A DNA stretch of 64,000 bases, taken from assembly GCA_044229235.1 (NCBI GenBank), contig JBGATH010000018.1, positions 16,081-80,080 of the forward strand. The letters are read 5' to 3'. Shown here one piece after another: positions 16,004 through 26,811 of the stretch (positions within the stretch are counted from its first letter, which is position 1; every line of letters begins with the position of its first letter). The stretch comes from UKL13-2 sp044229235. Its GTDB lineage: Bacteria > Pseudomonadota > Gammaproteobacteria > Burkholderiales > Usitatibacteraceae. The notes under the pieces are model-generated. The model saw only the letters and a program-made list of their open reading frames with translations, was not told the origin of the DNA and did no database searches. The position numbers and the translations under genes are program-made.

Positions 16004-19000
16004 TCAGTGAATCATCCGGCCCGGCTGTGCCGGCCCGGTGCGGCCGGCATCCGCGACAAACTGTTCGACGGCCTCGCGTGCCACGTCCGGCGCGTGTTGC
16101 AGCACCGCCTGCTGAACCTGTTGGGCGAACCCGTCTGCAATCGGGCTTTCGGCCGAACGCGCGTCGCGCAACTGCGCGATGACCTTATCTGCCAGCTTCG
16201 CCACCGTGGGCGTTTCGCTTAGCGCCATCACCGGCAAGCGGATGCCGAACCTGGATTCGACCGCCACCATCAGTTCGACGCCCATCAGGGAATCCAGGCC
16301 CATATCGTAGATGGAGCGTGTCGGATCGATCTTGTCCGGCGCCAACCTCAGGATTTCACCAATCTCGGTGCGCAGAATGCCGATGAACGCATGCGACAAC
16401 TCTGCGTCGCTCATCTCGGCGAGCATGCGCTCGATATCCTCCGCGGAGGAAGCATCGTCGCCCCCATCGATGAAATGGACACCGATGTCCGTGAACTTTG
16501 GCTCTCCCGCTGACGGCAGGAAGCGCGACATGGCGCGCCAGTCGAGCGTCATTACCCCGACGTTGGCGCGATCATCTCGCAAGATCTGGTCCAGTACCGT
16601 CAGCGCGACATCCGAGTGAATGCCCGCGCTGCCCATGCGTGACACAAGCTGGGATTTGAGGCCCGCATTGCGCGCCAGGAAACCGACATCGTCAATCGGG
16701 CCCCATGCGATGCAAGTTGCCGGCTGACCGGCAGCGCGGCGCACCGCGGCAAGACCCTCGATGGCCGCGTTGGCAGCAACATAGCTGGCTTGCCCGGGGT
16801 TGCCAAAAAGGGTTGTCGCCGAGGAATAGAGAATGAAGTATTCGATCGGCAAATTCTGCGTCAAGTGGTGCAAATTCAGGGCGCCTGCCACCTTTGGCGC
16901 AAATGTGTCCGAAATCTGCGACGTCGAAATATTGCGCCCCAAGGCGTCGCTGATGACCGCGGCCGCATGCAGGATCCCGCGCAGCGGCGGCATTTCGACC
17001 TGAACTTCCTCCAGCAGCCGCGAAAGCGCCAGTGCATCGCTGACGTCACAGGCCTGTGCCTTGACGCGAACGCCGGCGCTCTCCAGCTGCGCGATGGCGT
17101 GAACGGCCTCGCTGGTCGATGGCCCGCGCCGGCCGATGAGAACCAGATTCCTGACGCCTTTCCCCGCCAGCCATTGCGCGGAGCGCAGGCCAAATCCGCC
17201 GAGCCCGCCTGTGACCAACCAGGTCATGTCCGCCGGAAACCGCAATGGGGGGCGGCTTTGCGCCGGCGCAGAGGCCAGTCTTTCGTATCCCGTAACAACA
17301 ATCTTGCCGATGTGCCGCGCCTGCTGCATGTGCCGGAACGCGTCAACGATGTTGCCGGCTTCGAAGGCACGGTAGGGCAGCGGGTGCAGTGCGCCGCTGG
17401 TGAACAAGGCAATCATTTCCTGGAACAGTTTTTTCGTCAGCGCCGGTTGCCGTCTCATCAACTGGTCGGCGTCGATGCCATAGAACGAAATGTTGTTGCG
17501 GAAAGGGCGCAGGCCAATCTTGGCATTTTCGTAGAAGTCGCGCTTTCCCAATTCCAGAAACCGCCCAAACGGCCGAAGCACGCGCAGATTGCGATTGATC
17601 GCCTCGCCGGCCAGCGAATTGAGCACGACATCGATGCCCTCGCCGCCGGTTGCCATCAGGATCTCATCGGCAAAGGACAAAGTTCTTGAATCGAACACAT
17701 GGCTCGAGCCGAGCAAACGCACAAAGTCGCGCTTGTCCTCCGAACCTGCCGTCGCAAAAACTTCCGCACCGAGGTAGTGGGCCAGCTGGATCGCTGCAAC
17801 GCCAACGCCGCCGGCGGCACCATGGATCAGAATGCGTTCACCAGGCGCGAGCCTGGCAACGTGGTGAAGCGCATAGTAGGCGGTGAAAAATGCGCTCGGG
17901 ATGGTTGCTGCCGCCTCGTAGGAAACATCCCGTGGCATGTGCGCCACCGCGATGCACTTTGTAATCATGTAGTCGGCAAAACTGGCGGGTCCAAAAGCCA
18001 GGACACGATCGCCCTCCGCAAACTCGCTCACCCCGGGCCCCACGCGCTCAACGATGCCGGCGCACTCCAGGCCAAGTGTCGCACCGGCGAACCCTCCTTC
18101 CACCGCCTCGTCGGACAGCAGGCCAAGGGAATACATGATGTCGCGGAAGTTCAGTCCGGTAGCCTGGACGCGAATTTCGATTTCGTCGCCTGCGGGGGCA
18201 CGCCGAACATGACTTTCCCAACGCAGGTTGCGAAGCTGGCCGGGAAATTGGAAGCCTAGCCGACTCAGATGCTGGGGCTCTTCTGCCGCCCGCCGTGCAT
18301 GGGCAATGGCGTCAGTGCTGCCGGCAGGGGTATCGACGTAACGCAGACGCGGGATGAAGCGTGCGCCGGCGCGGGTGTAGAAAACTTCAGTTTCGATGTC
18401 AGCCGCGAGCAAGTCCCCGGCAATCGCCGCCGCCGCCGCTTCACCATCCTCGAGAGACTCCAGGTCAAGCAAGCGCCACTTCACCGCACCAGGCTCATTC
18501 ATCAGTGCGCGCGTGAATCCGTGCAACGCACCGCCCAGTGCGCCGGCTAGCGTCGGCGCCCGACCCTCTCTTTTCGGCAGCAGGGGAATGGTTGCGCCGG
18601 TGGTTACCACCCAGCAGGGCACCGAGCCGACCGGCTGTTCCAGTCGGCGAAGCATTTCGCACAGCCCGGAGCAGCGGTTCACGATGCCGGCCAATGAGGC
18701 ATCGGCGTACCGGTGCGCCGGCGCAGCCTCCGAGTCATCCAATGGGCGAACCGGTAGCAAGACGAATCCGCCGAATTCTTGCGTCGCTTCCTTTGCGGCT
18801 AAAAGCGCGTGGAAAGCATCGATGCCAGCCGCCAGCGAATTGCACTGCCGCACCGAGTGCCCCAGTGCTCCCAATTGCTTCGCGACGGCATGTGAAACCG
18901 GCGTTGGTTGGATCGCGCCGTCCTCAAGCAGCACCCAGACGCGGCTCGTCGCTGGCAGTGGCGCGGTCGTCACGTCGCGTCGGGATTGTCCCGCGCGGGC

Positions 19001-22000
19001 CAGATGTATTTGGGTGCAGGCCGGCGTATTCGCACCCAGCGCGAACGACGTCGTTTCGGCGAGTGAGCCGTCAGCAATCGAGTCATGCAGCCACCCTGCA
19101 GCCTGCGCGGTGTTGGCCGATTGCAGTTCCGGCTGCCGACCGTCCCAGGATTCGGCGGCGCGGGCGCCGCAAATTTGCACAAACTGCAGCCAGCGCGCGT
19201 TGGCAAAATCCATCCAGAGCATGAATCCGCCGTCGCGCAGGTTATCCATGCCACAGGTGTAGGCCGCACGCGCGGTTGCCTCGTCAGAGAAGTCGTTACA
19301 CACGATTGCCAATGAACATTGCCCCCTGACTCCCGCGGTGGCCGCCTGCGCTTCCTGCAGTGAGATGTGCCTGGTTGCAGGCTGGTAAGCGCTGTCGTCC
19401 TGTGCGGCATCGGGCGCTGGGCGACCTTCTGCCGTTACCAGCGACAGTTCGCAGCGATCGGCGTCCAGAAAAGACATGGCGTCGGCGGCGACAAAGCCGT
19501 TCGCCTGCGAAATCTCGATGACCTTCAGGCGCTGTCCCTCAACCGTCTCTCGTAGCAGCGCAGATAGTGCGGATTGAGTGATGCTCACCAGCTTCCGCCG
19601 GCAAGTGGTGCTTAGTGCCTGGCGTCGCAGGCTCGAAAGAACCTGGTCGAAGTCTCCCTGGTCGGGCGTTGCGTTGCCGCGCAGCTGACGTGCCAGCCGC
19701 GAGCCCGACAGTGCGACCGCGTGCAGCGCATCAAAATAATCAGGATGTTCGGCCAGTATCGTGTTGTAAATGTCCACCGCCGGCGGAAATTCTTCGGCCA
19801 CATCGTCCAGGTGGTCCGCGCATGGGGTGTCGCCATCGAGATTCGGCGCAACCTGCCCGGGGTCCACAAGGTGGCCGCCGGCGCGCAACCAGTTCAAGAT
19901 GCGATCGCGTGTTGTTGGTGCGATTCCGCCGATCTCTGAAGGCATGTACTGTGCAGCAGCGTCCAGACTGTCGTGCGACGCCAAGGAGCGTGGCCGCGTG
20001 GCGTCTTGCGCAAAGCTCGCGCACAGCACATCGAGCAGTGGCTCGATTTCGTTCACGTAGCGTTGTTCCGCGACATCCGTGGCGACTTCGGCTGCGAGAG
20101 AATTGATGCCCGCTGCCAACTGGCTGAATATGGACGATGTCGGCGCGCCATGGGTTTGCTGTTGCGCGATCGCCGCTGGCAGTGGCATCGGCACGCCGAC
20201 GTAGGCCAGATGTCGGAGGTGCTCGGCTGCCGCCCGCAGCAACCGGACACGCCTGAAGCGCACACCTGCCAGAAATGCAACGCACTCACCATTGCCGTTG
20301 AAAAGCCTGAAGTCGGTATTGACCGAGTGCGGCGAATTTCCGGTTACCTGCATGACGATGTGGACAGGGGGCGCAGCGCCCGCCCGAAACTGGAGGCGCC
20401 CGATCCTCGTCGGCACATAGGCAAAATCTGGCGAAATCGTGTCGTCGAAGCCGGCAAGGTGCACCAGCAACTGGAATCCACAATCGAGCAAGGCAGGGTG
20501 CAGGCAATAGTCCGGGAGCGTTTGCGAGATTGCTTCTGCGGGGCGCAGTTTGCCGATTACCCGGTGCAAGTCCCTGTCCACCCAGCCGCCCAGCAGCGAC
20601 TGAAAGGCGGGACCATAGTGCAATCCAACCTTCGCAGTGAGCTGCGCGTGCAAGGCTGCATCAAAATCCCATTCGCGTTGCGGTGGCACGGGCTGAGTTA
20701 TGTCGCGCAGCAGGTCAAAGGGTGACCGCGGCAGTCTGGCCACAGCGTTCTCCTGCCAAGACTCCTCGGAGAACTGGGCGCGGCTGGCGACTGAAATCGA
20801 TCCGTCTGTGGCGTCGATGCGGACCCGCAACTGCTTGGTGTGCTCCGCGTCCATCAACAATGGCGCCTGTATTTCGAGGTCTTCGACCTCCACGATGCTG
20901 GTGGGCGACAGTTGCTGCCAATTTACGGCCGCGGCAAGCGCAAGTTCGACATATCCCGCACCAGGAAAAACGACGGCATCACCGACGACATGGTCGGCCA
21001 TTACAGGCTGCACATGCGTGTCGCACAGGCTTTCCCAGGCCAGTTCTTGGCCGGCTACCGGGTATCCGAGCAGCGGATGCCGCGCTTGCCGTCCCAGCAG
21101 ATTCAGCGATTCTGATGTCGAGCGGTGCCATAGCGATGCCCGCTGCCACGGGTACGTCGGCAGTCGCACCTGCTTGCCTTTGACTGGAAAAATACGGGAC
21201 CAGTCCGGCTCGGCGCCGCTGATCAGGGCCTGCGCCACCACTGAGCCGATTCGCGCTGCGGATTCACTGCCTCGCAGCGACGTGGCAATTACCCTTCCCG
21301 AACGCTTGTGTTCCTTGAGGCATTCGTTGATGTAGCCGCGTAGCACCGCATGTGGGCCGATCTCGATGAACAGATGCGGGCCGCTTGCACTGATTCGATC
21401 GATGACCTCGCCAAAGCGAACCGGATTGCGAATGTTCTGCCACCAATAGAAGGCATCGAGGAAAGATCCCGCCAGCTGGTCGCCGGTGACGGTCGAGTAA
21501 TAGGTGGTCGTGCCGTTGCTGGGCTTGAGCGCGGCCAGCGCCTTGTAGATGCCTGACTCGATCGTGTCCATCGACGTGCTGTGAAACGCATAAGGCAGGT
21601 CAAGGCGCTTGAACGACTTTCCGTGTTGGGCAAGCTGGAGTTCGACTTCGTTCAGGGCGGTCGCTTCGCCGGCGATGGTGATTCCCTTCGGCGAATTGAC
21701 TGCTGCAAGCGAAGTCAGTTGCGCGGCCGGCAAGTGGGCGAGCAGTTGCCCGTACTCATCCTGATTGATGGCGGCAGCCAGCATTTCGCCCATGCCCCGG
21801 GTGGTTTCCTGGAGACGGCTACGGTGGAAAATCACACTAACCGCTTGCTCAAGGCTGAGGGCGCCCGCGGCCCATGCTGCGGCCACCTCGCCAACACTGT
21901 GTCCGGCAACAACGCTCGCGCGAATGCCTTGCCTGCGCAGCATTTCCGTGATTCCGGCTTGATAGGCAAACAGCGCCGGCTGCGCAATGTCGGTATGGGA

Positions 22001-23761
22001 GTAGCGCTCGCCGTTGAGGCCATTGAACTCGTCGATGATGGAGAAACCGCCGAGAGGCTTGAATATGGCATCAATGCGGCGCACTACGTCGTGAAAGACG
22101 GGTGAAGTTTCGAGCAACTGCCTGCCCATCGTTGCCCACTGCGCGCCATTGCCCGAATAGATGAATGCCACCTTGGTGCCGGCAGGCATCGCCTCGCCGG
22201 TTTCGACCTCGTTGTTCTCGGCTTTGCCGAGGGCAAAGCGGCCAAGCGCTTCGGCGGCCAATTTGTCGCCGTTGGTAAACACCAGCGCGCGATATTCGTG
22301 CCGGTCGCGGGTGAAGGCGGCAGCGTAGGCGGTGTCGTAATGGTTCCCGCGTTCGCCCAGAATGGCGGCGTAGTTTCGCGCCAGATCTTTCAAAGCCTCG
22401 GGCGACTTGGCGGAAATGATCAACGGCACGGCGCGCTCCTCGCGATGCCTGTGTGGCTTGGCATCGAGCACCGTCACTTCGACCGGCACGCTTTCCAGTG
22501 CCGCGTGGGCATTCGCGCCGCCAAAGCCAAAGGAATTCACGCCAATGACGACCCTTCCCGCCTTTCGCAGTGAAACCGGCATTGCGACCGGCTGCAGGTT
22601 CCATTGATCAAATGGAATATTCGGGTTCGGCGTGCTGAAGTGAATGGTTGCGGGCAGGGCGCGCTGCTGCAGGCAATGAACTGCCTTGACGAGACCGGCG
22701 ACGCCGGAGGCGGCCTCAAGGTGTCCCATGTTGCTCTTGACTGAGCCGATAGGCAGGGGTCGATCGAGTGGGCGTCGTTTGCCGATCGCCTCACCCAATG
22801 CGTGCGTCTCGATCGGATCGCCGACTGCCGTGCCGGTTCCGTGTGCTTCGATATAGTCAATTTCGTTCGGTTCGATGCCGGCGCGTGCGTAAACATCCTG
22901 CAAGAGCGCGGCCTGGGCCTCACTGCTCGGCACGGTGAGCCCGGATTTGCGGCCGTCGCTGTTGATGCCGGTGGCCACAACCAATGCCAGGACTCGATTT
23001 CCGTCGGAAATTGCCTGCTCGTAATCCTTGAGGACAAAGATGCCGCCCCCTTCAGACCGGACATAGCCATCGCCCGATGCGTCGAACGCCCGGCATTGCC
23101 CCTGCCGCGAAAGCATCGAGGCCTTGGAGAACGCGATGAAGCCATAGGGATGCAGGTGCAGGCTGACTCCGCCTGCAAGCGCTACGCCGCATTCGCCATT
23201 CCGTATCGACTGGCAGGCCTGGTGGAACGCCACCATTGACGACGAGCACGCGGTATCAATCGCCATGCTCGGTCCGTGCAAGTCAAAAACATACGAAATC
23301 CGATTGGCGGCAATGCTGGTGGTGTTGCCCGTGGCAACGGTGGAATCTATGGCGCCGAGGTCGTCAGCGAACCGGTAGGCGTAGTCCGCGCTGGAAATAC
23401 CAACGTAAACCCCGCAATTGCTGCCCTTGACGGACGACGGCGGTATTCCGCCATTTTCAAATGCCTCCCAAGTCAGCTCGAGCAAGAGCCGCTGTTGTGG
23501 GTCCATTTGTTGGGCTTCACGCGGCGATATTCCGAAAAATGCAGCATCGAAACCGGATATGTCGCCCAAAGTACCGGCGGCGAAGGTGTAGCTGGTTCCC
23601 GGATGGCTTTTCCGAGGATGGCGAAATGTCTCCAGTGCCCAGCGAGAAGGATCGACGGCGGTCACCATGTCCTTGCCGCTCATCAGATCCGACCAATAAT
23701 CCTCGGTGGTGGTACCTGGAAAGCGAAACGACATTCCGACAATGGCGATTTTGCGAGTCAT
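16004..23761 (-). CDS. Single-module highly reducing type I polyketide synthase (KS-AT-DH-(MT-like)-ER-KR-ACP)
   Basis: A 2585-residue megasynthase. Domains in order: KS about 1-425, with Cys172 (DTACSSS), His307 (EAHGTGT) and His347 (KSNMGHLE); AT about 530-830, with Ser622 (GHSVGE) and YAFH at 724-727; DH about 895-1175, with His924 (DHVVGDAVVFPG) and Asp1093 (LHPALLDCG); a methyltransferase-like stretch about 1235-1600; ER about 1840-2155, with NFRDIM and GAAGGVGVAA; KR about 2178-2400, with TGGLGGFG and YSS/SYVAAN; ACP about 2450-2530, with Ser2491 (MGLDSLMG). All reductive sites look intact, so the chain should be largely saturated, probably by iterative use. There is no thioesterase and no phosphopantetheinyl transferase nearby. 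The AT motif is neither classic HAFH nor YASH, so the extender unit is uncertain. It is the first gene of the four-gene operon. Confidence 0.93.
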   Translation of the reverse strand: MTRKIAIVGMSFRFPGTTTEDYWSDLMSGKDMVTAVDPSRWALETFRHPRKSHPGTSYTFAAGTLGDISGFDAAFFGISPREAQQMDPQQRLLLELTWEAFENGGIPPSSVKGSNCGVYVGISSADYAYRFADDLGAIDSTVATGNTTSIAANRISYVFDLHGPSMAIDTACSSSMVAFHQACQSIRNGECGVALAGGVSLHLHPYGFIAFSKASMLSRQGQCRAFDASGDGYVRSEGGGIFVLKDYEQAISDGNRVLALVVATGINSDGRKSGLTVPSSEAQAALLQDVYARAGIEPNEIDYIEAHGTGTAVGDPIETHALGEAIGKRRPLDRPLPIGSVKSNMGHLEAASGVAGLVKAVHCLQQRALPATIHFSTPNPNIPFDQWNLQPVAMPVSLRKAGRVVIGVNSFGFGGANAHAALESVPVEVTVLDAKPHRHREERAVPLIISAKSPEALKDLARNYAAILGERGNHYDTAYAAAFTRDRHEYRALVFTNGDKLAAEALGRFALGKAENNEVETGEAMPAGTKVAFIYSGNGAQWATMGRQLLETSPVFHDVVRRIDAIFKPLGGFSIIDEFNGLNGERYSHTDIAQPALFAYQAGITEMLRRQGIRASVVAGHSVGEVAAAWAAGALSLEQAVSVIFHRSRLQETTRGMGEMLAAAINQDEYGQLLAHLPAAQLTSLAAVNSPKGITIAGEATALNEVELQLAQHGKSFKRLDLPYAFHSTSMDTIESGIYKALAALKPSNGTTTYYSTVTGDQLAGSFLDAFYWWQNIRNPVRFGEVIDRISASGPHLFIEIGPHAVLRGYINECLKEHKRSGRVIATSLRGSESAARIGSVVAQALISGAEPDWSRIFPVKGKQVRLPTYPWQRASLWHRSTSESLNLLGRQARHPLLGYPVAGQELAWESLCDTHVQPVMADHVVGDAVVFPGAGYVELALAAAVNWQQLSPTSIVEVEDLEIQAPLLMDAEHTKQLRVRIDATDGSISVASRAQFSEESWQENAVARLPRSPFDLLRDITQPVPPQREWDFDAALHAQLTAKVGLHYGPAFQSLLGGWVDRDLHRVIGKLRPAEAISQTLPDYCLHPALLDCGFQLLVHLAGFDDTISPDFAYVPTRIGRLQFRAGAAPPVHIVMQVTGNSPHSVNTDFRLFNGNGECVAFLAGVRFRRVRLLRAAAEHLRHLAYVGVPMPLPAAIAQQQTHGAPTSSIFSQLAAGINSLAAEVATDVAEQRYVNEIEPLLDVLCASFAQDATRPRSLASHDSLDAAAQYMPSEIGGIAPTTRDRILNWLRAGGHLVDPGQVAPNLDGDTPCADHLDDVAEEFPPAVDIYNTILAEHPDYFDALHAVALSGSRLARQLRGNATPDQGDFDQVLSSLRRQALSTTCRRKLVSITQSALSALLRETVEGQRLKVIEISQANGFVAADAMSFLDADRCELSLVTAEGRPAPDAAQDDSAYQPATRHISLQEAQAATAGVRGQCSLAIVCNDFSDEATARAAYTCGMDNLRDGGFMLWMDFANARWLQFVQICGARAAESWDGRQPELQSANTAQAAGWLHDSIADGSLAETTSFALGANTPACTQIHLARAGQSRRDVTTAPLPATSRVWVLLEDGAIQPTPVSHAVAKQLGALGHSVRQCNSLAAGIDAFHALLAAKEATQEFGGFVLLPVRPLDDSEAAPAHRYADASLAGIVNRCSGLCEMLRRLEQPVGSVPCWVVTTGATIPLLPKREGRAPTLAGALGGALHGFTRALMNEPGAVKWRLLDLESLEDGEAAAAAIAGDLLAADIETEVFYTRAGARFIPRLRYVDTPAGSTDAIAHARRAAEEPQHLSRLGFQFPGQLRNLRWESHVRRAPAGDEIEIRVQATGLNFRDIMYSLGLLSDEAVEGGFAGATLGLECAGIVERVGPGVSEFAEGDRVLAFGPASFADYMITKCIAVAHMPRDVSYEAAATIPSAFFTAYYALHHVARLAPGERILIHGAAGGVGVAAIQLAHYLGAEVFATAGSEDKRDFVRLLGSSHVFDSRTLSFADEILMATGGEGIDVVLNSLAGEAINRNLRVLRPFGRFLELGKRDFYENAKIGLRPFRNNISFYGIDADQLMRRQPALTKKLFQEMIALFTSGALHPLPYRAFEAGNIVDAFRHMQQARHIGKIVVTGYERLASAPAQSRPPLRFPADMTWLVTGGLGGFGLRSAQWLAGKGVRNLVLIGRRGPSTSEAVHAIAQLESAGVRVKAQACDVSDALALSRLLEEVQVEMPPLRGILHAAAVISDALGRNISTSQISDTFAPKVAGALNLHHLTQNLPIEYFILYSSATTLFGNPGQASYVAANAAIEGLAAVRRAAGQPATCIAWGPIDDVGFLARNAGLKSQLVSRMGSAGIHSDVALTVLDQILRDDRANVGVMTLDWRAMSRFLPSAGEPKFTDIGVHFIDGGDDASSAEDIERMLAEMSDAELSHAFIGILRTEIGEILRLAPDKIDPTRSIYDMGLDSLMGVELMVAVESRFGIRLPVMALSETPTVAKLADKVIAQLRDARSAESPIADGFAQQVQQAVLQHAPDVAREAVEQFVADAGRTGPAQPGRMIH

Positions 23762-24420
23762 CGATGGCTATGCGGTCTGTTAGGGTTCGGCGCCGGTATG
23801 GGTGAGCAAACAGGCGCAGCAAGTTCGGCAGTGCGGCTGATGGTGAAGCGGGACCGAATTACACTTCCGGCAATGCAGCCGCCCGGAAAATCCGATCAAA
23901 AGGCAATTTGGTAACCATTGTCAAGGATTTGCTAACACTGAACAAGGTCAAATCTCACACACGCTTACACGCACTTACATATTTTCGAGGCGGCAATGCG
24001 TTGCCGCCGGCACTTCCTGAATGCGCCCGCAATTGCAGGCGCAAGAAAACCGCAGGGGATCGCAGCATGCCGCGTTGCGCGAATCCTTTCTTGCGCATCG
24101 TGAGGTAGCCATACCGGCCAAGCATGCCAGTGTGGCATCGTCTGGCCCGGCGGCGACAACGCTTGCGCCAGAAGCGAACCTGCAATGCGTGCGCCTCGGT
24201 GCTCAAAGCTTCCGGATGCGGCAGCGCATACCCTGGTCGGCCACGAAAATGTTCTGGTCCGGGGTGCCCGGAGTGGCAAAGCAGTCGAAGCCTCACGGAA
24301 ATAGCGCTCTTGAATGCGGCCGGTACGGGTCCAAAAGCCGGCTGCTGGCATAGGCCGCGGCCAAACTTCCGCGCAGGCAGATTCGGCAAGCGACCCAAGT
24401 CCTTGAGCAGACTCGAGAGA
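23762..24420. other. Long non-coding gap upstream of the PKS operon
   Basis: These 659 bp lie between the PKS start and tRNA-Ile. They hold a candidate minus-strand promoter (23896-23924), a near-direct repeat ACGCTTAC / ACGCACTTAC at about 23961-23979, and a perfect 8-bp inverted repeat GGCGGCAA / TTGCCGCC at 23989-24008. Open frames of 110-188 codons in 23955-24531 have skewed composition and run into the tRNA, so I do not call genes. The size suggests a regulatory region or decayed sequence. Confidence 0.55.
23896..23924 (-). promoter_or_regulatory. Candidate sigma-70 promoter for the PKS operon
   Basis: On the minus strand a perfect -35 TTGACA (23919-23924) is followed after 17 bp by a weak -10 TTTTGA (23896-23901). 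The start would lie about 130 bases before the PKS ATG. The -10 is poor, so an activator may be needed or the call may be wrong. Confidence 0.35.
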
Positions 24421-24497
24421 TGGTAGGCCGTGTTGGACTTGAACCAACGACCAAAGGATTATGAGTCCTCTGCTCTGACCAACTGAGCTAACGGCCC
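24421..24497 (-). tRNA. tRNA-Ile2 (CAU anticodon, probably modified to lysidine)
   Basis: A complete cloverleaf on the minus strand with encoded CCA. Acceptor GGGCCGT pairs with ACGGCCT (one G-U pair), D-arm GCTCAGTTGGTCAGAGC, anticodon loop CTCATAA, and T-arm TTGGTTCAAGTCCAA. CAU could mean Met, but the variable and T-loop stretch TTGGTCG-TTGGTTCAAGTCC is nearly that of E. coli tRNA-Ile2, and it lacks initiator features. It would read AUA codons after TilS modification. It lies alone between the PKS promoter region and rpoD. Confidence 0.85.
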
Positions 24498-24623
24498 CAT
24501 GGGGATTACTCTGAGAGTACTGCGGAATCATTGGATTATAACGGCCGAATGAAACGTAGCCGCCACAGGGTCACGTGGTGCGTCCTCTCCACGCCATACC
24601 CCCCTCTTGCTCACTCAACAATG

Positions 24624-24652
24624 AAAAAGGGGGACGCCCTGTGTCCCCCTTT
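24624..24652 (-). terminator. Intrinsic terminator of rpoD
   Basis: Stem GGGGGAC / GTCCCCC with a 7-base loop, flanked by AAAAA and TTT so that the minus strand ends in a T-run. It lies 37 bp past the rpoD stop codon. Confidence 0.85.
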
Positions 24653-24688
24653 CGCATGACCGACGAGTGCTGCCAGTGAAAGCGGCGT

Positions 24689-26611
<1,923 letters not shown>

Positions 26612-26811
26612 ATCGATGAGTCCGTCGCTAAAATGGTCAGTTACCCGATTGCGTAACTGGGAATGATTGGCGGCGTACCGGGCGGTACGCGGAACCGGCT
26701 ATTTTAGCCGAAGTGGCAAAAATCCGGAAGTCCATCAATCACTTGGGGGGTTTCGGTCGACAATTCAAGCGCTTGGCGCACAAACCAGGTGCCGGTGTGT
26801 CTCGCCGCCCT

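Noticed and set aside
23955..24531. Overlapping frames of 110-188 codons in the gap before the PKS operon
   Set aside because: Frames on both strands overlap each other, one runs through tRNA-Ile, composition is Arg/Ala/Pro-skewed, and no ribosome binding site is seen.
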